NCBI RefSeq assembly: GCF_902498915.1
Contig: NZ_CABVLQ010000001.1
Source of the DNA: Escherichia ruysiae
Lineage (GTDB): Bacteria; Pseudomonadota; Gammaproteobacteria; Enterobacterales; Enterobacteriaceae
DNA: 64,000 nt
Reading direction: 5' to 3' (one strand)
The notes beneath the pieces are model-generated. The model ran no database searches. It had not been told where the DNA came from and saw only the letters and a list, made by a program, of their open reading frames with translations. Made by a program: the position numbers and the translations under genes. Shown here in pieces: positions 9,032 to 17,332 of this stretch; position 1 is the stretch's first letter, and each line of letters starts with the position of its first letter.

Positions 9032-9546
9032 CCAAGTGAGTCCGGTTCGCTACGATCGTCAAGCTGCAATTGCATAAAGGTGAGATCCAACCAGCGACCA
9101 AATTTAGTACCAACTTGGGGCATTTGCGCTGTGACGACAAATCCCAGCGACTGGTGCAGATGCAACGACGCCTGATTTTGTGATTCTATGCCGGCAACCA
9201 TCACATGCTTACCGCAGTTCCGCGCTTCATCAATCAACGCGCGTAACAATTTTCGCCCAAGACCTTTGCCCTGATGATCCGGATGGACATAAACCGAATG
9301 TTCCACGGTATGGCGAAAACCGTCGAAACTACGCCAGTCACCAAACGAGGCATATCCTGTAACTACGCCATCTTCTTCGCTCACCAGCACCGGATAACCC
9401 GATAAAGTTCGTGCTTCAAACCAGGCAATGCGGTTATCTGTATCCACAGTCTGGTCGTTCCAGATAGCTGCCGTATGCAGTACAGCGTGGTTATAAATTT
9501 CCGCAATTGCAGCACAATCGGCTTTGCGGGCAGAACGGATGGACAT
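9028..9546 (-). CDS. mnaT: GNAT family L-amino acid N-acyltransferase MnaT
   Basis: Acetyl-CoA-dependent N-acyltransferase acting on methionine and methionine analogues (formerly yncA). The acetyl-CoA pyrophosphate loop is HPDHQGKGLGRKL. The start at 9546 gives MSIRSARKAD and 172 residues, the family length; an upstream ATG at 9609 adds a stretch unlike the family. It is the first gene of the mnaT-ydcZ pair. Confidence 0.92.
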   Translation of the reverse strand: MSIRSARKADCAAIAEIYNHAVLHTAAIWNDQTVDTDNRIAWFEARTLSGYPVLVSEEDGVVTGYASFGDWRSFDGFRHTVEHSVYVHPDHQGKGLGRKLLRALIDEARNCGKHVMVAGIESQNQASLHLHQSLGFVVTAQMPQVGTKFGRWLDLTFMQLQLDDRSEPDSLG

Positions 9547-9726
9547 CTTAAGCCTCGATAAAATAATGATGATGACGTTATCAATACTATCGAAAACAGC
9601 CCGAAGCAACGGATTCCTCGATGAAATTATTGCGTGTCGCAGTAGTGATGTGACGGCTGCAAACTAAACCAATCCAGTGAGCCTGCTACTATTGATGGAT
9701 TCATGCCAAAAGCACAGGAGAGCATT

Positions 9727-10764
9727 ATGGGTCAACAAAAGCAACGTAATCGCCGTTGGGTTCTGGCGTCGCGTCCACACGGCGCGCCGGTTCCGGAGAA
9801 TTTCCGTCTTGAAGAAGATGATGTCGCCACGCCGGGTGAAGGACAGGTGTTACTGCGCACGGTCTACCTGTCGCTCGATCCGTATATGCGCGGGCGCATG
9901 AGCGATGAGCCATCTTATTCACCACCGGTTGATATTGGTGGCGTGATGGTCGGCGGCACGGTGAGTCGGGTGGTGGAATCTAATCATCCGGATTACCAGC
10001 CTGACGACTGGGTGCTGGGTTACAGCGGTTGGCAGGATTACGACATATCCAGTGGCGATGATCTGGTGAAACTTGGCGATCATCCGGAAAATCCTTCGTG
10101 GTCACTAGGTGTGCTGGGGATGCCAGGCTTTACGGCTTATATGGGGCTGCTGGATATCGGTCAACCTAAAGAGGGAGAAACGCTAGTGGTTGCTGCAGCA
10201 ACGGGGCCGGTCGGTGCGACAGTGGGGCAAATCGGCAAACTAAAAGGTTGCCGCGTGGTGGGTGTTGCCGGTGGCGCGGAAAAATGTCGCCATGCCACAG
10301 ACGTTCTCGGTTTTGATGTTTGCCTTGATCATCATGCAGATGATTTTGCCGAACAACTCGTGAACGCGTGTCCGAAAGGCGTTGATATCTATTATGAAAA
10401 CGTTGGTGGTAAGGTGTTTGATGCGGTGCTGCCTTTACTCAATACATCCGCGCGTATTCCCGTTTGCGGTTTAGTGAGCGGCTATAACGCCACCGACCTG
10501 CCTTCCGGGCCGGATCGTTTACCGCTACTTATGGCTACGGTGCTGAAAAAACGTATTCGCCTGCAAGGGTTTATTATTAGCCAGGATTATGGTCATCGCA
10601 TCCATGAGTTCCAGCAAGAGATGGGGCAATGGGTGAAGGCGGGGAAAATTCACTATCGTGAACAAATTACCGATGGTTTAGAGAACGCCCCGCAGACATT
10701 CATCGGTCTGCTGAATGGTAAAAACTTCGGCAAAGTCGTGATCCGTGTTGCGGATGATGATTAA
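9727..10764 (+). CDS. curA: NADPH-dependent curcumin/dihydrocurcumin reductase
   Basis: Medium-chain reductase of the zinc-free double-bond reductase group (formerly yncB). The nucleotide-binding loop is AATGPVGATVGQIGK. The start at 9727 (MGQQKQRNRRW) gives 345 residues, equal to K-12, and has AGGAGA upstream; the earlier in-frame ATG at 9703 would include that ribosome binding site. In K-12 the regulator gene mcbR follows; here the convergent yncD follows directly. Confidence 0.93.
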   Translation: MGQQKQRNRRWVLASRPHGAPVPENFRLEEDDVATPGEGQVLLRTVYLSLDPYMRGRMSDEPSYSPPVDIGGVMVGGTVSRVVESNHPDYQPDDWVLGYSGWQDYDISSGDDLVKLGDHPENPSWSLGVLGMPGFTAYMGLLDIGQPKEGETLVVAAATGPVGATVGQIGKLKGCRVVGVAGGAEKCRHATDVLGFDVCLDHHADDFAEQLVNACPKGVDIYYENVGGKVFDAVLPLLNTSARIPVCGLVSGYNATDLPSGPDRLPLLMATVLKKRIRLQGFIISQDYGHRIHEFQQEMGQWVKAGKIHYREQITDGLENAPQTFIGLLNGKNFGKVVIRVADDD

Positions 10765-10772
10765 CATTTCAG

Positions 10773-10794
10773 GTGGCGGCATTCTTGCCGCCAC
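10773..10794. terminator. Hairpin between convergent curA and yncD
   Basis: Bases 10773-10780 pair with 10787-10794 (8 GC-rich bp, 6-base loop). It lies in the 39-bp gap between the two stop codons, so it may serve both strands; the U-run is poor. Confidence 0.6.
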
Positions 10795-10803
10795 TAATGA
10801 ATA

Positions 10804-12906
10804 TTATTCAAATCGCCATGCGAGATTTACGCCTACACCATAATTCCGCCCAGGCGCAGGCTCGTAATATCGACCATTCGATTCATTAACAATCACCGAG
10901 CCGACATATTCTTTATCGAATAAATTATCGACACGACCAAATAAATCTATTGTCATATTGCGATAATTATATTTGTAACCGGTGAACAAACCGACGAGAG
11001 TGTAAGAGGGCGCTTTTGCCGTATTTTCGTCATCCGCCATGATATCGCCCATATAACGTGCTTCTGTGCCTGCATACCAGCCTTCTTCTGGTACATAACC
11101 TAATGACGCAAAGCCCATATTGCGGGCGATCCCGGGCATTCGGTTACCATTACAGTCCTGAGCGTTACAAACATTGCTGCGATAAGTTGCGTCAAGCCGC
11201 GTCCACGACGCTTTCACACGGAAATCTCCGGCAAAACGCTGATCCCAGGCCAGTTCAGCCCCCTGACGGCGCGTCTTCCCGGCATTTTTATACGTGGTAC
11301 GCCCGCCGCTACTGCTATCAACAACGATTTCATCATCGGTATCAGTCTGGAATAACGCAGCGGTAAACAAGCCATCGCCGATACGCGTTTTACTGCCGAT
11401 TTCGATTGTGTCGTTGGTGGACGGTTTTAAACCAAAGTTCATGCCACTTTGCCCGTCAGCACGGTAAGAAAGCTCGTTAATGGTTGGCGTTTCAAAACCG
11501 CGCCCGGCTGCCAGATAGACGTTCCAGGCATCGGTTATGGCGTATTTCAACGATCCCGCAGGGAGCCATTTGTGATAACTGGCATCACCGCTGTCATCAC
11601 CGTTACCCGGGGTAACGTAATGATCGTCAGAGTCAAACCACACGGAGCTGTAGCGCACACCAGCATCCAACGATAGTTTGTCAGTTAGTTGCCACTGGGT
11701 TTGTAAATAGGGATCGACGTTCCACATCAGATTGCGCTCGTCGCGGCGCAGATCACCTTTTTGCCCGTACTCCGGCACGCCGTTATTAAGGCGGAAGTTA
11801 TTGTAACCCTTGCGGTTTTCACTCATGTTTTCATAGTTCAGGCCAGTAGTGAAAGAGACCGGAACTCCCAGCTCTCCACGATGTGTCCAGCGGCTGTCTA
11901 TACCCTGGTAATGACGTTGCAGAGTAATTACGCCGCCCGCATGAGATGGGGTAAGTTGGGGGGCCATCGGAATCGATTGATACTGGGTCGTTTCCCGTTC
12001 ACCTGCGTACATCATCACGCTCATATCATCCCGCGAACTCAGGCTGCGCTCATAACGCAACCCTGCCTGAGTTTGCTTGATGGTTTTTCGCGTGTCGTAC
12101 TGTTCTGCACGAGGCGCTTGTTGCGGATTCGCTTTCCATTCAGCTTCGGTCAACCCACCAGGGTCATCGGCTTTGATATCCACACTGTTGAAAATCAGGT
12201 TTAACTTACTGGCGTCATCAATGTGTACGCCCAGTCTGGCATTGGCTAAATTTTTCTGTGCGCCGCTATGGTCACGATAGCCGTGAGTTGTAAAACGCGT
12301 GGTCGAAACGGTGTAATCGACATCGCCAGGCTGTGTGCCGTCGCCCGTTGCGCCCGTTGCTTTCAGGCCATAGCGCCAGCTACCAAAACTGCCGTAGTAA
12401 CTACTGGCTTCAATGGTTGGCGGCTGTTCGCCGATTTGGGTAGTGACGTTCATTACGCCGCCGGACGCATTGCCATACAGGGCAGAGAAGGGGCCTCGCA
12501 GCACTTCCACATTTTGCACACTGCTTAAATCGATATTGGATGTTTGCCCTTGTCCGTCGGGCATGGTAGCGGGAATACCATCAACATACAGGCGAATACC
12601 GCGAATACCGTAAGTGGAACGGGAGCCAAATCCGCGAATAGACAGTTGTAGATCCTGCGCATAGTTCTGCCGGTTTTGTACCTGCAAACCAGGCACACTG
12701 GTCAGTGATTCAGACAAATTGATGCGCGGCGTTGCCAGACGCATCTCCTCGCCATCGACCACGCTTACCGCAGCGGGCGTGTCCAGTTCAGAAACTACCT
12801 GCGGCGCGGCGCTAACAATCATGGTTTGTTCATTAGCGGCAAAAGTGGAAGGAGAAAGGAGAATCAGTGCGGGTAAAACGGTCTGTCGGACGGAAAAAAT
12901 CTTCAT
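10804..12906 (-). CDS. yncD: TonB-dependent outer-membrane receptor YncD (PqqU)
   Basis: 22-stranded TonB-dependent receptor, 700 residues. Signal peptide to about residue 23 (TFA-A), TonB-box-like EQTMIVSA just after it, plug domain (about 40-160, with VEVLRGPFSALYGNASGG), and a barrel ending in the C-terminal aromatic signature (NLAWRFE). Work in K-12 assigns pyrroloquinoline quinone as the ligand; earlier it was thought to be a siderophore receptor. It is divergent from yncE, with a Fur box in the shared region. Confidence 0.93.
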   Translation of the reverse strand: MKIFSVRQTVLPALILLSPSTFAANEQTMIVSAAPQVVSELDTPAAVSVVDGEEMRLATPRINLSESLTSVPGLQVQNRQNYAQDLQLSIRGFGSRSTYGIRGIRLYVDGIPATMPDGQGQTSNIDLSSVQNVEVLRGPFSALYGNASGGVMNVTTQIGEQPPTIEASSYYGSFGSWRYGLKATGATGDGTQPGDVDYTVSTTRFTTHGYRDHSGAQKNLANARLGVHIDDASKLNLIFNSVDIKADDPGGLTEAEWKANPQQAPRAEQYDTRKTIKQTQAGLRYERSLSSRDDMSVMMYAGERETTQYQSIPMAPQLTPSHAGGVITLQRHYQGIDSRWTHRGELGVPVSFTTGLNYENMSENRKGYNNFRLNNGVPEYGQKGDLRRDERNLMWNVDPYLQTQWQLTDKLSLDAGVRYSSVWFDSDDHYVTPGNGDDSGDASYHKWLPAGSLKYAITDAWNVYLAAGRGFETPTINELSYRADGQSGMNFGLKPSTNDTIEIGSKTRIGDGLFTAALFQTDTDDEIVVDSSSGGRTTYKNAGKTRRQGAELAWDQRFAGDFRVKASWTRLDATYRSNVCNAQDCNGNRMPGIARNMGFASLGYVPEEGWYAGTEARYMGDIMADDENTAKAPSYTLVGLFTGYKYNYRNMTIDLFGRVDNLFDKEYVGSVIVNESNGRYYEPAPGRNYGVGVNLAWRFE

Positions 12907-13044
12907 GAAAAAAGCCAGGTTAAGAATGGGAAAACACCGTCATGGTAATGAATTTGTAAATTTATAGAAAACGAAACGGCACAATACGTTAATTAATTGA
13001 GAAAATTGTAGTCGTAACAACAAGAAATGCTCCACATTTGAGAA

Positions 13045-13063
13045 AATAATGATTACCATTCCC
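13045..13063. promoter_or_regulatory. Fur box between yncD and yncE
   Basis: The 19 bases AATAATGATTACCATTCCC match about 14 of 19 positions of the Fur consensus. The site is about 84 bp before the yncE start, and iron control of yncE is established in K-12. It could also affect the divergent yncD. Confidence 0.72.
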
Positions 13064-13146
13064 ATTTATAACAAGGGCGTAACGAAGATTATGCTCAACG
13101 AAGCATTGTGAAGCTGCTATAAATCGGTTCATCAAAGGGAGTCGTC

Positions 13147-14208
13147 ATGCATTTACGTCATCTGTTTTCATCGCGCCTGCGTGGTTCATTACTGTTAGGT
13201 TCATTGCTTGTTGCTTCATCATTCAGTACGCAGGCCGCAGAAGAAATGCTGCGTAAAGCGGTAGGTAAAGGTGCCTACGAAATGGCTTATAGCCAGCAAG
13301 AAAACGCGTTGTGGCTCGCCACTTCGCAAAGCCGCAAACTGGACAAAGGCGGTGTGGTTTATCGTCTTGATCCGGTCACTCTGGAGGTCACTCAGGCGAT
13401 CCATAACGATCTCAAGCCGTTTGGTGCCACTATCAACAACGCGACTCAAACGTTGTGGTTTGGTAACACCGTAAACAGCGCGGTCACGGCGATAGATGCC
13501 AAAACTGGCGAAGTGAAAGGGCGTCTGGTGCTGGACGATCGCAAACGTACAGAAGAGGTGCGTCCGCTGCAGCCACGTGAGCTGGTTGCTGACGATGCCA
13601 CGAACACTGTTTACATCAGCGGTATTGGGAAAGAGAGTGTGATTTGGGTGGTTGATGGCGAGAATATCAAACTGAAAACCGCCATCCAGAACACCGGTAA
13701 AATGAGTACCGGTCTGGCGCTGGATAGCAAAGGCAAACGTCTTTACACCACTAACGCTGACGGCGAATTGATTACCATCGATACCGCCGACAATAAAATC
13801 CTGAGCCGTAAAAAGCTGCTGGATGATGGCAAAGAGCATTTCTTTATCAACATCAGTCTCGATACTGCCAACCAGCGAGCGTTTATCACTGATTCCAAAG
13901 CGGCGGAAGTGTTAGTGGTCGATACTCGTAACGGCAATATTCTGGCGAAGGTAGCGGCACCGGAATCACTGGCTGTGCTGTTTAACCCGGCGCGTAATGA
14001 AGCCTACGTGACGCATCGGCAGGCGGGTAAAGTCAGTGTGATTGACGCGAAAAACTACAAAGTAGTGAAAACGTTCGACACGCCGACCCATCCTAACAGC
14101 CTGGCGCTTTCTGCCGATGGCAAAACGCTGTATGTCAGCGTGAAGCAAAAATCGACTAAACAGCAAGAAGCCACTCAGCCGGACGATGTGATTCGTATTG
14201 CGCTGTAA
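13147..14208 (+). CDS. yncE: Periplasmic seven-bladed beta-propeller protein YncE
   Basis: 353-residue YVTN/NHL-like propeller with a signal peptide ending STQA-A around residue 30. Repeats with the pattern VIDAKTG / VVDTRNGN / YVTHRQAG are visible. K-12 YncE is periplasmic, binds single-stranded DNA in vitro and is repressed by Fur and PdhR; its true role is not known. RBS AAAGGGAG precedes the ATG. It is divergent from the receptor yncD, which suggests a joint role in uptake. Confidence 0.92.
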   Translation: MHLRHLFSSRLRGSLLLGSLLVASSFSTQAAEEMLRKAVGKGAYEMAYSQQENALWLATSQSRKLDKGGVVYRLDPVTLEVTQAIHNDLKPFGATINNATQTLWFGNTVNSAVTAIDAKTGEVKGRLVLDDRKRTEEVRPLQPRELVADDATNTVYISGIGKESVIWVVDGENIKLKTAIQNTGKMSTGLALDSKGKRLYTTNADGELITIDTADNKILSRKKLLDDGKEHFFINISLDTANQRAFITDSKAAEVLVVDTRNGNILAKVAAPESLAVLFNPARNEAYVTHRQAGKVSVIDAKNYKVVKTFDTPTHPNSLALSADGKTLYVSVKQKSTKQQEATQPDDVIRIAL

Positions 14209-14291
14209 TAGATATGGCGAGGGTGAAAATGGAGTGACTTGCCTGACTTTTATCACGCCGCATCCGGCACCTTCGTCAGTAATTTGAATTT

Positions 14292-14310
14292 GCCCGGCAC
14301 GTAGCCGGGC
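14292..14310. terminator. Terminator hairpin between yncE and ansP
   Basis: GCCCGGC at 14292-14298 pairs with GCCGGGC at 14304-14310 around ACGTA and is followed by AATTTT. It lies between convergent stops. A REP-like fragment (CGCCGCATCCGGC) lies just before it at about 14256-14268. Confidence 0.7.
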
Positions 14311-14320
14311 AATTTTGCAA

Positions 14321-15820
14321 TTAACTCGCCGTTTCAGGCTTAAACACAATTTCCTGTTGTTCTTCATCTTCCTTGACGACTGGCGCAGTGCTGTGAATTT
14401 CAGCAACGCGTTTGCGCACACCAAACCAGCCTATAACCAGCAGAATACCGATAATCGGCAGCGCCGCGATGGTATAAGTCCCGTTCGGGTAATCGAACGC
14501 CATCAGCACCAGAACACTCAGTAAAAACAGTAATGTCAGCCAGGAAGTGAAGGGCGCGCCAGGCAGTTTAAAACTGACATCTGCCGCTTTACCTTCTTTG
14601 ATGGCTTTACGCAGGCGCATCTGACAAACAATGATAAACGCCCACGAGGCGATAATTCCCAATGACGCGAAGTTCAGGACAATCTCAAATACGCGCGACG
14701 GCACCAGATAATTGAGGAATACGCCAACGACATACACAACCAGCGTCGCCAGAATCCCGGCATACGGCACATGCTGGCGACTCATTTTCGCCATAAAACC
14801 CGGCGCAGATCCGCCCATCGCCATCGAGCGCAAAATACGCCCGGTGCAGTACAGGCCAGAGTTCAGGCTGGAGAGGGCCGCGGTCAATACCACAATATTC
14901 ATGATGCTGCCAATGTACGGCACACCGAGTTTAGAGAAGAAGGTCACAAAGGGACTTTGACCGGCCTGATAGGCACTCCACGGCAATAACATAACTAGCA
15001 ACACCACGGAACCGACATAAAACAGGCCAATACGCCAAATCACGCTGTTAATTGCTTTTGGCACCATAGTCTGCGGATCTTTACATTCTCCGGCGGCAGT
15101 TCCGACCATTTCGATGGAGGCAAAAGCAAATACCACGCCCTGAATTAACACCAGCGCAGGCAGCAAACCGTGCGGGAAGAAGCCGCCATTATCGGTAATT
15201 AAATGAAAGCCAGTGGTGTTGCCATCCAGCGGCTGACCGCTACCGAGGAACACTGTACCCACGACCAAAAAGGTCACAATGGCGAGCACTTTAATCAGCG
15301 CAAACCAGAACTCCATCTCTGCGAACCATTTCACACCAATCATATTCATGGTGCCAACGATGGTCAGCGCAGCGAGTGCAAATACCCATTGCGGCACGCC
15401 GCCAAACGCGCCCCAGTAATGCATATACAGTGCGACGGCGGTGATATCGACAATCCCGGTCATCGCCCAGTTGATGAAGTACATCCAGCCGGCAACATAA
15501 GCGGCTTTCTCACCCAAAAACTCACGGGCATAAGAGACAAAACTACCACTGGAAGGGCGATGTAATACCAACTCACCCAACGCACGCAAAATAAAAAACG
15601 AAAACAGGCCGCAGATTAAATAGACCAGTGCCAGTGCCGGGCCGGCCATTTGCAGTCGGGCACCCGCGCCTAAAAACAAACCAGTCCCAATCGCGCCGCC
15701 AATGGCGATCATCTGCACCTGGCGATTACCCATCGCTTTGTGATAACCCTCTTCATGGGCATTAAGCCAGCGGCGTTTCGCGGCGTGTTGATCTGAAGTG
15801 TCGGTGTCGTGTTTACTCAT
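14321..15820 (-). CDS. ansP: L-asparagine permease AnsP
   Basis: Amino acid/proton symporter of the APC superfamily, 499 residues from the ATG at 15820 (MSKHDTDTSDQ), preceded on its strand by AGGGAGAGCA. An upstream ATG at 15871 would add 17 residues not seen in the family. Twelve hydrophobic helices; the first carries IGGAIGTGLFLGAG, the unwound substrate-binding helix typical of these carriers. In K-12 yncG is next upstream; here only a remnant of it is left. Confidence 0.93.
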   Translation of the reverse strand: MSKHDTDTSDQHAAKRRWLNAHEEGYHKAMGNRQVQMIAIGGAIGTGLFLGAGARLQMAGPALALVYLICGLFSFFILRALGELVLHRPSSGSFVSYAREFLGEKAAYVAGWMYFINWAMTGIVDITAVALYMHYWGAFGGVPQWVFALAALTIVGTMNMIGVKWFAEMEFWFALIKVLAIVTFLVVGTVFLGSGQPLDGNTTGFHLITDNGGFFPHGLLPALVLIQGVVFAFASIEMVGTAAGECKDPQTMVPKAINSVIWRIGLFYVGSVVLLVMLLPWSAYQAGQSPFVTFFSKLGVPYIGSIMNIVVLTAALSSLNSGLYCTGRILRSMAMGGSAPGFMAKMSRQHVPYAGILATLVVYVVGVFLNYLVPSRVFEIVLNFASLGIIASWAFIIVCQMRLRKAIKEGKAADVSFKLPGAPFTSWLTLLFLLSVLVLMAFDYPNGTYTIAALPIIGILLVIGWFGVRKRVAEIHSTAPVVKEDEEQQEIVFKPETAS

Positions 15821-16086
15821 TGCTCTCCCTGATTGCTTCGTTGAAAAAGTCTTATAAGCCGCCATGAACAATGTTTATTCATCCTGGCGATGACAGTTAT
15901 TACCATTATTCTTTATGGGTATAAAACTATCGGCGCAGCATCCTACCTGTTATCGATAAACGATGCAAAATATCCCCTTACAAGTTGAGTGGGGATTAAA
16001 AGGATTGCTGAAAAAATGACAAATCTTAGTCCTGGCCGCCCTGTTTACTGACCTACACTTAAGCTTTAACGCTGTGTGGGGGAAAT

Positions 16087-16172
16087 ATGATTAAGGTGTA
16101 TGGGGTTCCACCATGAGTGAACTGATGCTGACTTTGGCTGATATTCCCTATAAGTTTGTTGATGTCAGCGGA
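16087..16172 (+). pseudogene. yncG: Remnant of yncG (glutathione S-transferase-like), broken at both ends
   Basis: ATG at 16087 encodes MIKVYGVP and then stops. A second frame from 16113 reads SELMLTLADIP and on to FVDVSG. Together these match the start of K-12 YncG as I remember it, minus about six residues lost in a frame-changing deletion near 16109. Similarity ends at about 16172, six bases before the stop codon of the minus-strand diguanylate cyclase gene. The remaining about 180 codons are absent. This looks like the left junction of the accessory segment. Confidence 0.72.
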
Positions 16173-16177
16173 TAGAG

Positions 16178-17281
16178 TTATTTAGCCCACCGATTTCGCC
16201 CATTTTCTTTCGCCCGATATAACGCGGCATCGGCATCAGCAACTATTTGTTCAGCCGTTTTTGCAGGAGCAGAACAGGCAATCCCCTGACTAACCGTAAC
16301 AAATGCACTAACAGCAGATGCCTGATGCGGGATAGCCGCCAGTTTAAGTTCTTGCTTAACTCTGGCTGCTATCGCTTCGGCTTCCTGCAAGCCCGCATTG
16401 AAAAGAATAATGGCAAACTCTTCACCGCCATAGCGCGTAACTACATCTTCGGGCTGGCGAATTGCACGTTGCAGTGCGTTGGCAACTTGTATCAGACAAC
16501 GATCGCCAGCAGGGTGCCCGTAAGTGTCGTTGTAGCGTTTAAAAAAATCGACATCCAGCATAATTAAAACGAACGACGTCTTTTGTTCGACGGCATCGCG
16601 TAAAATACTATCAAACGCTCGTCGGTTTGCCACTCCAGTTAAGGGATCGCGATGAGCTAATGCATCGAGGCGATGAATCAACTGGTTGTTGTACTTATTT
16701 TGTTGCCATGCTTCTTCAAACCAACGCAACAAAATAAAACGTCCGCCATAGAGAGCCAGTGAAAAAATGCTCCAGATAACAGCGAAATGAATATTCACAT
16801 ACTGATTGAGCACAAGACTGGCTAACGGGATGGTAAACCATAATGGAATGACAAATGCGAGGAGTGATGGGGTGTGGAAATATAGCGCAACAACGGCACT
16901 AAGCATTAGTAATACGCACAGTGGATATGCAAAAGGCAGCGTCCAGTGTGCAATAAAATAAAAACAACACCATGACCATAGTAGGCTTAGAATAACCAAT
17001 AACTGCTGAATATACTGTACTTTGTTGCGTGGGCTAACTAATAAAAGACCACTGATTAGCAGAATACCTAATGATGAAATATCAATCGTATGTACAAGAT
17101 TTTTCTCATTAAACCATGGAGTCGTGCCTTCATTAAACAATACCCCTCGAAGCAAAACCAACGATGAAAAACTGATGTTAATCAACGCAAACCACGGCAG
17201 GCTAATCGCCATACCGCGAATAACCATATCCTGGCGGTTTTTCCATGAATAATGAGGGTGTTTTCTTTTGTCAGAATACAT
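16178..17281 (-). CDS. Membrane-bound diguanylate cyclase (GGDEF)
   Basis: Makes cyclic di-GMP from two GTP. The N-terminal half (about residues 18-205) has around six hydrophobic segments and probably acts as a membrane sensor; it does not match a named sensor family that I can recognise. The GGDEF domain (about 210-367) is complete: HRDPLTGVANRRAF, MLDVDFFKRYNDTYGH and the active-site loop RYGGEEF. The inhibitory RxxD site is degenerate: the four residues five before the GGEEF are QPED, so product inhibition may be lost. The gene is absent from this locus in K-12. It lies downstream of the alkylsulfatase gene, with a terminator between. No strong ribosome binding site is visible. Confidence 0.88.
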   Translation of the reverse strand: MYSDKRKHPHYSWKNRQDMVIRGMAISLPWFALINISFSSLVLLRGVLFNEGTTPWFNEKNLVHTIDISSLGILLISGLLLVSPRNKVQYIQQLLVILSLLWSWCCFYFIAHWTLPFAYPLCVLLMLSAVVALYFHTPSLLAFVIPLWFTIPLASLVLNQYVNIHFAVIWSIFSLALYGGRFILLRWFEEAWQQNKYNNQLIHRLDALAHRDPLTGVANRRAFDSILRDAVEQKTSFVLIMLDVDFFKRYNDTYGHPAGDRCLIQVANALQRAIRQPEDVVTRYGGEEFAIILFNAGLQEAEAIAARVKQELKLAAIPHQASAVSAFVTVSQGIACSAPAKTAEQIVADADAALYRAKENGRNRWAK

Positions 17282-17296
17282 GTTTGTTTATAACCC

Positions 17297-17318
17297 AAAA
17301 AGGGCAGGGAACCTGCCC
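17297..17318 (-). terminator. Rho-independent terminator after the alkylsulfatase gene
   Basis: On the minus strand, GGGCAGG (17308-17302 in complement) and its partner form a 7-bp GC-rich stem with a 3-base loop followed by five U. It separates the alkylsulfatase from the diguanylate cyclase gene. Confidence 0.8.
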
Positions 17319-17332
17319 GACTTACACGAAAA

